In this document: positions 34,162 to 44,588 of the stretch, in pieces
How positions within the stretch are numbered: the stretch's first letter is position 1
Layout: the number at the start of each line of letters is the position of its first letter
Source: Cupriavidus basilensis
GTDB taxonomy: Bacteria; Pseudomonadota; Gammaproteobacteria; Burkholderiales; Burkholderiaceae
Reading direction: 5' to 3'
Assembly: GCF_000876015.1 (NCBI RefSeq)
Contig: NZ_BBQM01000017.1
Coordinates: 1 to 64,000 of the forward strand
DNA: 64,000 nt
Notes under the pieces: model-generated
The model's input: only the letters and a program-made list of their open reading frames with translations
The model's database searches: none
What the model was told of the DNA's origin: nothing
Made by a program: the position numbers and the translations under genes

Positions 34162-34192
34162 CAATGGGATTTTTATTCGTAAAATTCCATTG
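34162..34192. promoter_or_regulatory. Dyad operator candidate between the oxidase operon and the IclR gene
   Basis: Arms CAATGGGATTTT (34162-34173) and AAAATTCCATTG (34181-34192) match at 11 of 12 positions across a 7-bp spacer. The surrounding 100 bp are AT-rich. It lies between two divergent genes, 60 bp before the IclR start, where an IclR regulator usually binds. Confidence 0.7.
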
Positions 34193-34251
34193 ATTGAAAT
34201 CAAGCGACCTTCTGCCGTTGCTTCAATTCCGACGAAAGAGATGCCGACTGT

Positions 34252-35067
34252 ATGGAAGACGTAACGGAACCCGCCGCCGGCGGCGCCGCCCGGCTGTTTG
34301 CCGTGATGCGCGCGCTGGCGCTGCACCAGCACAGCGCATCGCGCGTCAAGGACGTGGCACAGGAAACCGGCCTGACGCAGGCCACCACGCACCGGCTGCT
34401 GCAATCGCTGGTCAAGGAAGGCATGGTCGAGCAGGACACGCGCTCCAAGCGCTATCGGCTGAGCATCGAGTTCTTCGCGCTGGCGGCCCAGGCCGGCAAC
34501 CTGAGCGGGCTGCGCCAGCTTTGCCGCCCGGTGCTGCTCCGGCTGGGGGCGCGCCTCAACGACGCGATCTTCCTGCTGGTGCGCAGCGGTTTCGACGCCG
34601 TGTGCCTGGACCGCAACGAAGGGCCCTACGCCATCCGCACCTTCACCGGCGGCATCGGCGGGCGCGTGCCGCTGGGCGTGGGCCAGGCCGCCACCGCCAT
34701 CCTCGCCTTCCTGCCCGACGAGGAGCGCGAGGCGGTGCTGCAGTTCAACCTGCCGCGGCTGCGCGAATACGGCCTGCTCGACGAAGTGTCGCTGCGCAGC
34801 GAGATCGAGCAGGTCCGCGAATGCGGCTACGCCTCGCGCCGCGCCGGGCTGCTCGACGGCATGGCGGGCGTGGCGGTGCCGATCCTGGACCGCGAAGGCC
34901 GCGCGGTGGCGGCGCTGGGCATCGGCACGCTGATCGAGCGGCTGAGCCCGGAGCGCCTGCCCATCGTGGTGGAGCTGATGCAGCGCGAGACCGCCGAGGT
35001 CGGCCGGCAGATCAACCCGTTCGACCCGGCGCTGTGGAATCCCGCGGCCGAGCTGACGCAGCGCTAG
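34252..35067 (+). CDS. IclR-family transcriptional regulator
   Basis: The 271-residue protein has an N-terminal winged helix (about 12-70, with VKDVAQETGLTQATTHRLLQSL as the recognition part) and a C-terminal IclR effector domain including the GVGQAATAILAFLP and GMAGVAVPILDREG blocks. IclR proteins sense small acids such as glyoxylate or aromatic acids and usually control the divergent operon. Here that is the transporter/oxidase operon, whose last gene acts on glyoxylate-type acids. The match is suggestive but unproven. Confidence 0.9.
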   Translation: MEDVTEPAAGGAARLFAVMRALALHQHSASRVKDVAQETGLTQATTHRLLQSLVKEGMVEQDTRSKRYRLSIEFFALAAQAGNLSGLRQLCRPVLLRLGARLNDAIFLLVRSGFDAVCLDRNEGPYAIRTFTGGIGGRVPLGVGQAATAILAFLPDEEREAVLQFNLPRLREYGLLDEVSLRSEIEQVRECGYASRRAGLLDGMAGVAVPILDREGRAVAALGIGTLIERLSPERLPIVVELMQRETAEVGRQINPFDPALWNPAAELTQR

Positions 35068-35132
35068 GCCGCGGCGGCAGGCGGGCCTAAAGTAAAGGCC
35101 GGCAAGGGCCGGATGCCCGACGGAGCCGAGCG

Positions 35133-35834
35133 ATGAAACCTGACGACCCGGCCGCGCCGCTGGCGCCGCCCGCGGGCCGCCCCGTGACGGTCTGGGACGC
35201 GCCGACGCGGCTGTTCCACTGGCTGGCGGTGGTGCTGGTGGCCGTGGCCTACGTCACCGCCCGGCTGAACTGGATGGACTGGCACGCGCGGGCCGGCGAG
35301 ATGCTGCTCGCGCTGGTTTTCTTCCGGCTGCTGTGGGGCTGCTGCGGCAGCGAGACCGCGCGCTTTCGCAGTTTCATGGCTTCGCCCGCCGCCGCTTGGC
35401 GTCACCTGCGCCACCTGCGCCACCTGTTCCGCCGCGAGGCCGACCTGCAGGTCGGCCACAACCCGGCCGGCGGCTGGATGGTGCTGCTGCTGCTCACGCT
35501 GCTGCTCGGCGAGACGCTCAGCGGGCTCTACATCAACAACGACATCGCCAACGAAGGGCCGCTGAGCGAATGGGTGCCGGCGCCGCTCGCCAATGCGATC
35601 TCGGCGCTGCACGCGCTGTTGTGGGATGCGCTGCTGGCGGCGGTGGCGCTGCACGTGCTGGCCATCGCGCTGTACGCGGCGGCCAAGGGCCAAGACCTGC
35701 TGCGCCCGATGCTGACCGGGCGCAAGCTCCTGCCCGCGCGCATCCCCGCGCCGCGCCGCGCGCCCGTGGCGCTGGCGCTGCTCATGCTGGCCGCGGGCGC
35801 GGCGGCGGCGGCGCTGCTGGCGGCGTATCTCTGA
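35133..35834 (+). CDS. Cytochrome b561-like membrane protein
   Basis: The 233-residue protein starts with the WDAPTRLFHW motif of b-type cytochromes of the b561 / Ni-Fe-hydrogenase cytochrome group. It has about four membrane segments with histidines in or near them (FHW, DWH, LHALLW, LHVLAIAL) that could bind two haems. It should move electrons across the inner membrane. It starts 65 bp after the IclR gene. The usual monohaem cytochrome c partner is not nearby. Confidence 0.82.
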   Translation: MKPDDPAAPLAPPAGRPVTVWDAPTRLFHWLAVVLVAVAYVTARLNWMDWHARAGEMLLALVFFRLLWGCCGSETARFRSFMASPAAAWRHLRHLRHLFRREADLQVGHNPAGGWMVLLLLTLLLGETLSGLYINNDIANEGPLSEWVPAPLANAISALHALLWDALLAAVALHVLAIALYAAAKGQDLLRPMLTGRKLLPARIPAPRRAPVALALLMLAAGAAAAALLAAYL

Positions 35835-35872
35835 TACGCGCGCCGCGCCGGCCGTCCGTTACGTCAGTCGCG

Positions 35873-36361
35873 TCAGTTGCTCCTGGGCGGCAGCACCTGG
35901 CCGCGGATCTCGCCGGACGGATGGTCCTTGGTATGCACGTTGATGTACATCTCGCCGGACGCGAACTCCTTCGCCTCGTCCGGCGACAGCGTGGCCTGGC
36001 CCTTGACGGGACTGGCCAGCGCGGCGCCCTTCTCGGCCAGCCAGACCTGCACGCCGGCGTTCTTGCCGGCCGCGGCGGGACCGTGGAAATGCGCCATCGT
36101 CGGCGCGCTGGACAGGCCGCTGAAGCTGATCGTCCAGGCGACCACCCGCGTGGCGGGATCATAGGTGAGGTCGGCGGAGCCGCTGCCCGCGGTCTGGACC
36201 GGCGGCACCTGCTGCGCGCCGGTCAGCGGCACCGTGAACGAAACGGGCGCCGCCATCGCCGCGGCCGCCGCAAGGCCGGCGAGCGCGGCGAACGCGGCGG
36301 ACATTAGGCGCGCGCGCCGCGAGACCGGGGCACGCGGCGGAACAAGTATCGAAACCTGCAT
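35873..36361 (-). CDS. Secreted CHRD-domain protein
   Basis: The 162-residue protein has a signal peptide (basic start, then an Ala-rich core ending AMAAP at about 39) and one CHRD domain: LTGAQQVPPV, MAHFHGPA, MYINVHTKDHPSGEIRGQV. The CHRD domain was first named in chordin; its function in bacteria is unclear. The ATG at 36361 has an AGGAGAC ribosome site 8 bases upstream; a second ATG at 36304 would give a shorter leader. It stands alone, converging on the cytochrome b561-like gene. Confidence 0.85.
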   Translation of the reverse strand: MQVSILVPPRAPVSRRARLMSAAFAALAGLAAAAAMAAPVSFTVPLTGAQQVPPVQTAGSGSADLTYDPATRVVAWTISFSGLSSAPTMAHFHGPAAAGKNAGVQVWLAEKGAALASPVKGQATLSPDEAKEFASGEMYINVHTKDHPSGEIRGQVLPPRSN

Positions 36362-36519
36362 TTGATCGTCTCCTGTCCGGTCTGCCCGGGCCGGCCCGGG
36401 AAGCCGGGCCATGTGCCCGACTAGCATAGTCACTGGCAACCGCGCAGACAACCGCCGTACAGGGACCCGGGGGCCGGCAGGCGCGGGACCGCCGCGCCGC
36501 CACACTACCGGCTACGCCC

Positions 36520-37479
36520 TTACTCTGGCTGGATGCCGGCCGTCTTGATGATCTGCCCCCAGCGGCTCAGCTCCGCCAGCTGGAAGCGCCCCAGTTCCTC
36601 GGGCGAGGACAGCGCGGCCTCCATGCCGGTCTGCTCGACCACCTGCCTGACCTCGGGCGCGGCCATCGCGCGGCGCATCAGGTCGTTGAGGCGCTGCACC
36701 ACCGGCGCGGGCGTGCTGGCGGGCGCGTACAGCGCGTTCCAGTAGCCGGCCTCGTAGCCGGGCAGCGTCTCGGCGATGGCCGGCACGCCGGGCACCAGCG
36801 CCGAGCGCTTCGGGCTGCTGATGCCGAGCGCGCGCAGCTTGCCGGCCTTGACCTGCGGCAGGCTGGCGGCGAGGTCGACGATCATCAGGTCGGTCTGCCC
36901 GGCCACCAGGTCGATCACCGCCTGCGGATTGGCCTTGTAGGGCACGTAGGTGAACTTGGTGCCGGTGGCCTGCTGGAACAGCTCGGTGGCCACCTGCGCC
37001 GACGAACTGCCGGAGCCGTAGCTCATCTTGCCCGGTTCTTTTTTGGCCAGCGCGACCAGCTCGCCCACGCTGTGCGCCTTGACCTGCGGGTTGACCACCA
37101 GCAGCTGGTAGCCCTTGGTCAGCAGCGAGACCGGCGCGAAGTCCTTGATCGGGTCGTAGGGCAGCTTCTTGAGCAGGTGCGGGTTGGCGGCCTGCGTGGT
37201 GTTGGTGGTCATGAACAGCGTGTAGCCGTCGGGCGCGGCGCGCGCCACGGTCTGGGCGGCGATGCCGCCGAAGGCGCCGGCGCGGTTGTCGACCACCACG
37301 GCCTGGCCGGTGAGCTTGGTCACTTCCATGCCGATGGCGCGCGCGAGTCCGTCGGTGGCGCTGCCGGGGCTGGAGCCGATCACGATCGTGATGGGATGGG
37401 TGGGATAGCCCTGCGCGGCGGCGGCGCCGCTCAACAACAGGGCGGCCAGCATGGCAAGCAGCGGGCGGTGGATCTGCAT
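36520..37479 (-). CDS. Tripartite tricarboxylate transporter receptor (Bug family)
   Basis: The 319-residue periplasmic binding protein has a signal peptide ending at AAAAQG (about 23) and Bug-family landmarks: YPTHPITIVIGSSPGSATD, VVDNRAGAFGGIAA, and PYDPIKDFAPVS. Bug proteins bind small carboxylates and are very numerous in Burkholderiales. No TctA/TctB membrane genes lie nearby, as is common for these orphans. It follows the DapA-family gene, so its ligand is probably that enzyme's substrate or precursor. Confidence 0.9.
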   Translation of the reverse strand: MQIHRPLLAMLAALLLSGAAAAQGYPTHPITIVIGSSPGSATDGLARAIGMEVTKLTGQAVVVDNRAGAFGGIAAQTVARAAPDGYTLFMTTNTTQAANPHLLKKLPYDPIKDFAPVSLLTKGYQLLVVNPQVKAHSVGELVALAKKEPGKMSYGSGSSSAQVATELFQQATGTKFTYVPYKANPQAVIDLVAGQTDLMIVDLAASLPQVKAGKLRALGISSPKRSALVPGVPAIAETLPGYEAGYWNALYAPASTPAPVVQRLNDLMRRAMAAPEVRQVVEQTGMEAALSSPEELGRFQLAELSRWGQIIKTAGIQPE

Positions 37480-37605
37480 GGGTTGTCTCCTGCGGGTGAA
37501 ACCGGTGTGTTGTGTCGTGCTTCGGGCCGGCGGGGAAACGATGCCCCCGCCGGGGGTCGGAGATGCGGGAATCGGGGAAAACGGGCGGATCGGCGGATCG
37601 CCGGA

Positions 37606-38523
37606 TCAGCGGGCCAGGCCCCAGCCCGCCAGCAGCGCCTGCAACTGCGCCTGCTGGCCCGCGTTCAGCGGCCACGCCGAGGGCGGCCGCGTGGCGCCGC
37701 AGTCGTTGCCCATGATCCGCAGCGCGGCCTTGACCACCGTGACGTTGGCGCCGTTGTTCTCCTGCGCGCGCAGTTCCTCGAACGGCAGCATCTCGCCGAT
37801 CAGGCGCATCGCCCGCGCGTAGTCGGCGGCTTCGAGCGCGGCATGGATGGCCACCGAGCGCTCCGGCAGCACGTTGATGAGGCCCGAGGTGAAGCCGCGC
37901 GCGCCGACCGCGTAGAACGGCGGCGCCCAGACCTCGGCGAGGCCGCCGACCCAGGCCAGGCCGAGATCGGCGGTGCGGCGCATGGCTTCGGCCAGCACCA
38001 GCGGCGTGGGCGAGGCCCACTTCACGCCGATCACGCCGGGGATGCGGCACAGCGCCTCGATCGCGGCCAGGCCGATGTTGTCGTTGCGCAGGTAGAGCAC
38101 CAGCGGCAGGCCCTCGCCCGCCTCGGCGATGCGGCGCACGTAGGCCGCCACGCCGCGCGGCGCCACGAACGGATCGGGCGGCTGGTGCACCATCAGCGCG
38201 TCGGCGCCGGCCTGGCGCGAGGCGCGCGCCAGCGCGCAGGCCTCGTGCACGCTGCGGCCCACGCCGGCCAGCAGCGGCACGCGGCCGGCCACGCACTCGG
38301 CGGCCACCTGCACCATCTGCACGGCTTCCTGCTCGCGCAGCCCGTAGAACTCGCTGGTGTTGCCGTTGGCGACCAGCACGTGCACGCCGGCTTCGACCGC
38401 GCGATCCACCACGGGCGCGAGCGGCGCCGGCGAAACGGTATCATCTGCGTCGAAGGGCGTGACCAGAATGCCGGAAATGCCGTCAAGCGCCCTGCGCAGC
38501 GCCGGGCCTTCGAAAGTTGCCAC
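37606..38523 (-). CDS. DapA-family (dihydrodipicolinate synthase-like) aldolase/dehydratase
   Basis: The 305-residue enzyme has the class I aldolase features of the family: GNTSE (about 54-58), catalytic Tyr in VLYLRN (about 144) and the Schiff-base lysine in GVKWAS (Lys about 168). Members include sugar-acid dehydratases and 2-keto-acid aldolases as well as DapA. Placement beside a Bug receptor and a LysR gene suggests catabolism of a small carboxylate or sugar acid rather than lysine synthesis. I chose the GTG at 38523 because it follows GGGAG and gives the family-like start. Confidence 0.85.
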   Translation of the reverse strand: MATFEGPALRRALDGISGILVTPFDADDTVSPAPLAPVVDRAVEAGVHVLVANGNTSEFYGLREQEAVQMVQVAAECVAGRVPLLAGVGRSVHEACALARASRQAGADALMVHQPPDPFVAPRGVAAYVRRIAEAGEGLPLVLYLRNDNIGLAAIEALCRIPGVIGVKWASPTPLVLAEAMRRTADLGLAWVGGLAEVWAPPFYAVGARGFTSGLINVLPERSVAIHAALEAADYARAMRLIGEMLPFEELRAQENNGANVTVVKAALRIMGNDCGATRPPSAWPLNAGQQAQLQALLAGWGLAR

Positions 38524-38641
38524 CTTTATCTCCCAGAGGAAAAGACTCAAAAGACGCAAGAGTCAGGAGGTGCCACTCTAAGAAGGAAGCGGGCGCGGCG
38601 TCCAATTCAAACAGGCGATGCCGCAATACAAGAATTGAATC

Positions 38642-39538
38642 GTGTTCCAGCTTTCGCATCTGCGCAGCTTCGTCGCCGTGGCGACGGAGCTGCATTTCGG
38701 CCGGGCGGCTGCCTTGCTGAACATGACACAGCCGCCGCTCACGCGGCAGATCCAGCTGCTCGAGCATGAGGTGGGCGTGCGCCTGCTGGAGCGCTCGGGT
38801 GGCACCGTGCGGCTGACCCTGGCCGGCGCCACCTTCCTGCGCGAGGCGGAAGACATCCTGCGCCGCAGCCAGGCCGCCACGCTGGCCGCGCGGCGCGCCA
38901 TGCGGGCCGACGCCGGCAGCGTGACGATGGGCTTCATCCCGGCCGCCAGCTTCACGCTGCTGCCGCAGTTGCTGTCGGCCATCGGCGCGAAATTCCCCGA
39001 CGTCCACGTGTCGCTGCGCGAGATGCAGACCGACGCCCAACTGGAGGCGATCGGCGCGGGCCGCATCGAGCTCGGCGTGGTGCGGCCGTTCGCGCCGCGC
39101 AGCTTCGCGCTGTCGGCGCCGCTGCTGCGCGAGCCGTTCGTGCTGGCGGCGCCGGTCGGGCACGCGCTGATGACCTGCGCCGCGCTCACGCTGCGGTCGC
39201 TGGAGGGGCAGCCGTTCATCGAGTTCTGCCCGTCGGAGTCGCGCTACCTGTACGAGGTGGTGGCGGGCCGGCTGCGCGCCGAGGGCGTGGCGCCCGAGAC
39301 CGTGCAGACGCTGAGCCACACGCACTCCATCCTGTCGCTGGTGGACGCCGGCATGGGCGTGGCGCTGGTGCCGCAGTCCGCGCACCGGCTCGGGTATGCC
39401 GGCGTGGCCTTCCGCCCGCTCGAGGACGCCGCGGGGCTGGACGTGGAGCTGCACCTGGCATGGCGCCGCGGCAGCCAGCACGGCGTGGCCGACACGGTGC
39501 GCGCGCTGCTGCAGGAAACCTTCCCGGCATCCGCGTAG
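38642..39538 (+). CDS. LysR-family regulator
   Basis: The 298-residue protein starts at a GTG and has the LysR winged helix (LHFGRAAALLNMTQPPLTRQIQLLE, about 18-42) and an effector domain. It is divergent from the DapA-family/Bug operon with 118 bp between, the classic arrangement for control of that operon. The effector is unknown. Its 3' end meets the aceB terminator. Confidence 0.9.
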   Translation: MFQLSHLRSFVAVATELHFGRAAALLNMTQPPLTRQIQLLEHEVGVRLLERSGGTVRLTLAGATFLREAEDILRRSQAATLAARRAMRADAGSVTMGFIPAASFTLLPQLLSAIGAKFPDVHVSLREMQTDAQLEAIGAGRIELGVVRPFAPRSFALSAPLLREPFVLAAPVGHALMTCAALTLRSLEGQPFIEFCPSESRYLYEVVAGRLRAEGVAPETVQTLSHTHSILSLVDAGMGVALVPQSAHRLGYAGVAFRPLEDAAGLDVELHLAWRRGSQHGVADTVRALLQETFPASA

Positions 39539-39545
39539 CCGGGAC

Positions 39546-39581
39546 AAAAAAACGCGCCGCCCCCTGTCCAGGGGCGGCGCG
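39546..39581 (-). terminator. Intrinsic terminator after aceB
   Basis: Read on the minus strand, an 11-bp perfect GC stem (39571-39581 with 39553-39563) with a 7-nt loop is followed by seven T residues (39546-39552). It ends aceB transcription. On the plus strand it lacks a T-run, so it probably acts one way only. Confidence 0.9.
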
Positions 39582-39632
39582 GCGTGGCCGGCTTGCCATG
39601 CGCCGGGATGGTCCCGGCGCGCGGCTACGGCA

Positions 39633-41219
<1,587 letters not shown>

Positions 41220-41262
41220 CTGTGTTCTCCTGTGTTCGATGGTTGGTTCGGGTTGCCTGCCG

Positions 41263-41964
41263 TCAGAGCGCCACGCCGCGGGTGCGGGCGAATTGCAGCA
41301 GGTCGTTCATGTCGTGCCCGGTGCCGGCAGGGCTCACGTCGAGCCGCTCGGCCGGATGGCCGGCACGATTGATCCAGAAAGCGGTGAAGCCGTACCAGGC
41401 GCCGCCGCATGCGTCCCAGCCGTTGGACGAGACGAACAGGATCTCGGCCGGGGCCACGCCGAAGGCCGCGGGGGCCAGCGCGTAGGCGGCCGGCGCGGTC
41501 TTGTACAGGCGCACCGCGTCGACCGACAGCACGTGCTCGAACAGGCCGTGCATGCCGGCGCTCTTGACCGAGATGTCGAGCATCTCCGGGTTGCCGTTGG
41601 AGAGGATGCCCAGCGGCAGCCCGGCGGCGCGCAGGCGCTTGAGCGCGCCGAGGTTCTCCGGGAACGCCGACAGGCAGGCGTATTCCTTGAGCAGTTGCGC
41701 TTCGGCGGCCGGGCCCAGGTCCAGCTGCAGGCGCTCGGCGGCGTAGCGCAGCGCGTCCACCGTGATCGGCCAGAACGGCTTGTAGTGCGCGCCGTCCGGG
41801 CCGGCCAGCGAGCGGATGCGGGTGTAGTCGATCTGGCGCTCGCGCCACAGCAGCGCCAGCGCCTCGCCCTTGCCGGGAAAGAGCTGTTCGGCGCGCGCGG
41901 TGACGGAATACACGTCGAACAGCGTGCCGTAGGCATCGAAGACGACTGCGCGGATCTTGTGCAT
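41263..41964 (-). CDS. HAD-family hydrolase, haloacid dehalogenase type II-like
   Basis: The 233-residue enzyme has HAD motifs in order: FDAYGTLFD (nucleophile Asp about 10), SNGNPEML (motif 2), a lysine in KTAPAAY (motif 3), and VSSNGWDACG (motif 4). These resemble L-2-haloacid dehalogenases, which turn 2-haloacids into 2-hydroxyacids; haloacetate would give glycolate and then glyoxylate. Co-transcription with malate synthase fits that route but is not proof. The ATG at 41964 has GAGGA upstream; a longer start at 42015 is possible. Confidence 0.82.
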   Translation of the reverse strand: MHKIRAVVFDAYGTLFDVYSVTARAEQLFPGKGEALALLWRERQIDYTRIRSLAGPDGAHYKPFWPITVDALRYAAERLQLDLGPAAEAQLLKEYACLSAFPENLGALKRLRAAGLPLGILSNGNPEMLDISVKSAGMHGLFEHVLSVDAVRLYKTAPAAYALAPAAFGVAPAEILFVSSNGWDACGGAWYGFTAFWINRAGHPAERLDVSPAGTGHDMNDLLQFARTRGVAL

Positions 41965-42191
41965 GAGCCTGGGGCTTCCTCGGACGATCGCGTCAGGCCG
42001 GCGCGCATCGCTCATCCGTGCCGCGCGGCCTGTACACCAGTGAATGCATGCATTGTAGGTAGGCGCCGCACCGCGGCATAGCCGTTGCGGGTCACTTGAT
42101 CTTTTACTTTTACACTACTAATCTTCGCTGACGGTAATAAGAATAGGCACCAAATCCACTCCATTGCCCGGCACGCTGCCCGCCGGGCGGC

Positions 42192-43163
42192 ATGAGGCAC
42201 ACACCGGCGAGATTCGTGGATCATTTCAAGCAACTGGAGACCTTCGTCTCGGTCGCCGCGCGCGGCAGCCTGTCCGCCGCCGCCGCCGCCGAGGGCGTGG
42301 CGCCCGCCATCATCGGGCGCCGCATCGACGCGCTGGAAGAGCGCCTGGGCGTGAAGCTGCTGCTGCGCACCACGCGCAAGATCAGCCTGACCTTCGAAGG
42401 CTCGGCCTTCCTGGAAGACTGCCAGCGCATCCTCAACGACCTGCACAACGCCGAGGCCAGCGTCTCGGCCGGCGGCGTCAAGGCCAGCGGCCACCTGCGC
42501 GTGACCGCGCCGGCGGGCTTCGGCCGCAGGCACGTGGCACCGCTGGTGCCGCTGTTCATCGAGTCGCACCCGGACGTGACGCTCACGCTGGACCTGTCGG
42601 ACCGCGTGGTCGACCTCGTCAACGAGGGCTTCGACTGCGCCATCCGGCTCGGCGACCTGCCCGACTCCAGCCTGGTGTCCATCCGCCTGGCCGAGAACCG
42701 CCGCGTGGTGGTGGCCGCCCCCGCCTACCTGGCGCGCGCCGGCGTGCCGGCCGCGCCCGAGGACCTGGCGCGGCACAACTGCCTGGCCTTCGGCGCGAGC
42801 GCCAACGTGCAGCGCGGCTGGGCCTTCCAGCAAGGCGGCAAGCCGCTCATGGTCAAGGTGGGCGGCTCGATGGAATGCACCGACGGCGCGGTGCTGCATG
42901 CCTGGTGCCTGCAGGGGCACGGGCTGGCGTGGCGCTCCTGGTGGGAGGTCGGGCAGGAGATCGCCAGCGGCCGCCTGGTCACGGTGCTGGACGAATTCCA
43001 GGCGCCGCCGATCGGCATCCACGCGGTCTTCCCGCAGCGCAAGCACCTGCCGCTGCGCGTGCGGCTGTTCATCGACCACCTGAAGAACACCTACGGCAAC
43101 CCGGCCTACTGGCGCCGGGCCGGCGAGGCCCACGCCGCGGAGGAATTTGATATAGGCCAATGA
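42192..43163 (+). CDS. LysR-family regulator, divergent from HAD/aceB
   Basis: The 323-residue protein has the LysR helix-turn-helix (GSLSAAAAAEGVAPAIIGRR) and effector domain of the CrgA/DmlR-like subgroup (RVTAPAGFGRRHVAPLVP). The 227-bp divergent region with the HAD-aceB operon suggests control of those genes. It could start at the GTG at 42216 instead, which would remove eight residues; no strong ribosome site decides this. Confidence 0.85.
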   Translation: MRHTPARFVDHFKQLETFVSVAARGSLSAAAAAEGVAPAIIGRRIDALEERLGVKLLLRTTRKISLTFEGSAFLEDCQRILNDLHNAEASVSAGGVKASGHLRVTAPAGFGRRHVAPLVPLFIESHPDVTLTLDLSDRVVDLVNEGFDCAIRLGDLPDSSLVSIRLAENRRVVVAAPAYLARAGVPAAPEDLARHNCLAFGASANVQRGWAFQQGGKPLMVKVGGSMECTDGAVLHAWCLQGHGLAWRSWWEVGQEIASGRLVTVLDEFQAPPIGIHAVFPQRKHLPLRVRLFIDHLKNTYGNPAYWRRAGEAHAAEEFDIGQ

Positions 43164-43271
43164 CCCATGCGCCACCTCTGCCTACAATGCATCAAGGGCA
43201 GGCGCCGTTGGACCTGCTCCTGATGCGGCGCACCGCCCCCTTACTGCCTCGTTGCCCCAAAGGAGTCCAGC

Positions 43272-43706
43272 ATGTTCAAGCACATCCTGCTACCCACCGA
43301 CGGTTCCGAACTGTCCAAGAAAGCCATCGACGGCGCGCTGGAACTGGCCAAGACGATCAAGGCGCGCGTCACCGCCTATGTGTGCCTGGAGGAATACCCT
43401 TACACGCCTTTCAGCGAGATCGTGGTGGAAGCCCCGCAGGCCTTCAAGGACCGCGTCGAGAGCCAGGCGCGGCTGTACCTGAAGGAAGTGGAAAGCGCCG
43501 CCGCGGCCGACGGCATCGCCTTCGACTGCGACATGACGACCTTCGCGGTGCCCTACCTCGGCATCATCGACGCGGCCGAGCGCCACGGCTGCGACGTGAT
43601 CTTCATGGCCTCGCACGGCCGGCGCGGCCTGTCCGGCCTGCTGCTCGGCAGCGAGACGCAGAAGGTGCTCACGCATACCGACATTCCCGTGATCGTGTAC
43701 CGCTGA
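43272..43706 (+). CDS. Universal stress protein (UspA family)
   Basis: The 144-residue single-domain protein begins FKHILLPTDGSELS and ends with the ATP-binding loop HGRRGLSGLLLGSETQKV. It therefore belongs to the nucleotide-binding Usp group. Such proteins support survival under starvation or oxidative stress. A good AAAGGAG ribosome site precedes the ATG. A two-way terminator follows its stop. Confidence 0.92.
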   Translation: MFKHILLPTDGSELSKKAIDGALELAKTIKARVTAYVCLEEYPYTPFSEIVVEAPQAFKDRVESQARLYLKEVESAAAADGIAFDCDMTTFAVPYLGIIDAAERHGCDVIFMASHGRRGLSGLLLGSETQKVLTHTDIPVIVYR

Positions 43707-43754
43707 TCCGCCTTCCTCCGGCGCTGGCTTGTAGCCCACGGCGGCGGAAACAAG

Positions 43755-43797
43755 GAAAAAAGGCTGGCCGCCCGGTAACGGGCGGCCAGCCTTTCTT
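43755..43797. terminator. Bidirectional intrinsic terminator between uspA-like and M48 genes
   Basis: A 14-bp perfect stem (43761-43774 with 43779-43792), loop GTAA, is followed on the plus strand by TTTCTT and on the minus strand by T6. It lies between two convergent genes and can stop both. Confidence 0.9.
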
Positions 43798-43835
43798 GCA
43801 TGCGCGGAAGACGCCGGCGCGAGGCCGGCGCCGGG

Positions 43836-44588
43836 TCAGCTGCCCTGCTTGATGCGGTCCTCGATGTGCTTGGCGCGGTCCGCCGAGCCCGGGTGCGACG
43901 AGAACATGCTGGACTTGCCGCCGTCGAGCTTGGCCAGCTTCTGGAAGGCCGTGACCAGGCCGCGGGTGTTGGCCTTGTTCTTGGTCAGCACGTCGAACGA
44001 GTAGTCGTCGGCGGCGCTTTCCTGCGTCTGCGAGAACTGCGCGTTGATCAGTTGCTCGCCCAGCTCGCCCAGCTGCGAGGACGACAGCGTGGCCACCGCG
44101 CCGCTGCCGCTGGCCGCCAGCGCGCCACGCGCGGCCATTGCGGCGTAGGCCACCTGCATCTTGTTCTTGGTGTGGCCCAGCGCCACGTGGCCCAGTTCGT
44201 GGCCCACCACGCCGCGCACTTCGTCGTCGGTCATCATGTCCATCAGGCCGCTGTACACGCGCACGCAGCCGTTGGCCATCGCCCAGGCGTTGACGTCCTT
44301 GGTCAGGTAGACCTTGGCATTGACGTTGGAGATGTCGGTCGACTGCAGGCCGGCCATGATCTTGGCCAGGCGCTTGCCATAGGCGCTGTTGGCCGCGGCG
44401 ATCTTGTTGGTCTTGTCGGACTCGGCGCAGGCCTGGTCGGACATCGACTTGACGTCCGCGTCGCCGAGCGAGGCCGCCTTGAACATCGAGGTGCCCGCGC
44501 CCACCATGCCGTCGACATTGGTGCCGGCACAGCCGACCACGAGAGCGGAAAGGCCGGCGACGGCCACGAGGGAAAGTGTGTGCTTCAT
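43836..44588 (-). CDS. M48-family metalloprotease lipoprotein (LoiP/YggG-like)
   Basis: The 250-residue protein has a lipoprotein signal (LVVGC, Cys 20) and the zinc protease motif HELGH at 130-134, with a third ligand Glu in ESAAD (about 190). It should be anchored in the outer membrane facing the periplasm and degrade misfolded proteins. Similar proteins in E. coli (LoiP/YggG) respond to osmotic or envelope stress. It is a single-gene unit ending at the two-way terminator. Confidence 0.9.
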   Translation of the reverse strand: MKHTLSLVAVAGLSALVVGCAGTNVDGMVGAGTSMFKAASLGDADVKSMSDQACAESDKTNKIAAANSAYGKRLAKIMAGLQSTDISNVNAKVYLTKDVNAWAMANGCVRVYSGLMDMMTDDEVRGVVGHELGHVALGHTKNKMQVAYAAMAARGALAASGSGAVATLSSSQLGELGEQLINAQFSQTQESAADDYSFDVLTKNKANTRGLVTAFQKLAKLDGGKSSMFSSHPGSADRAKHIEDRIKQGS

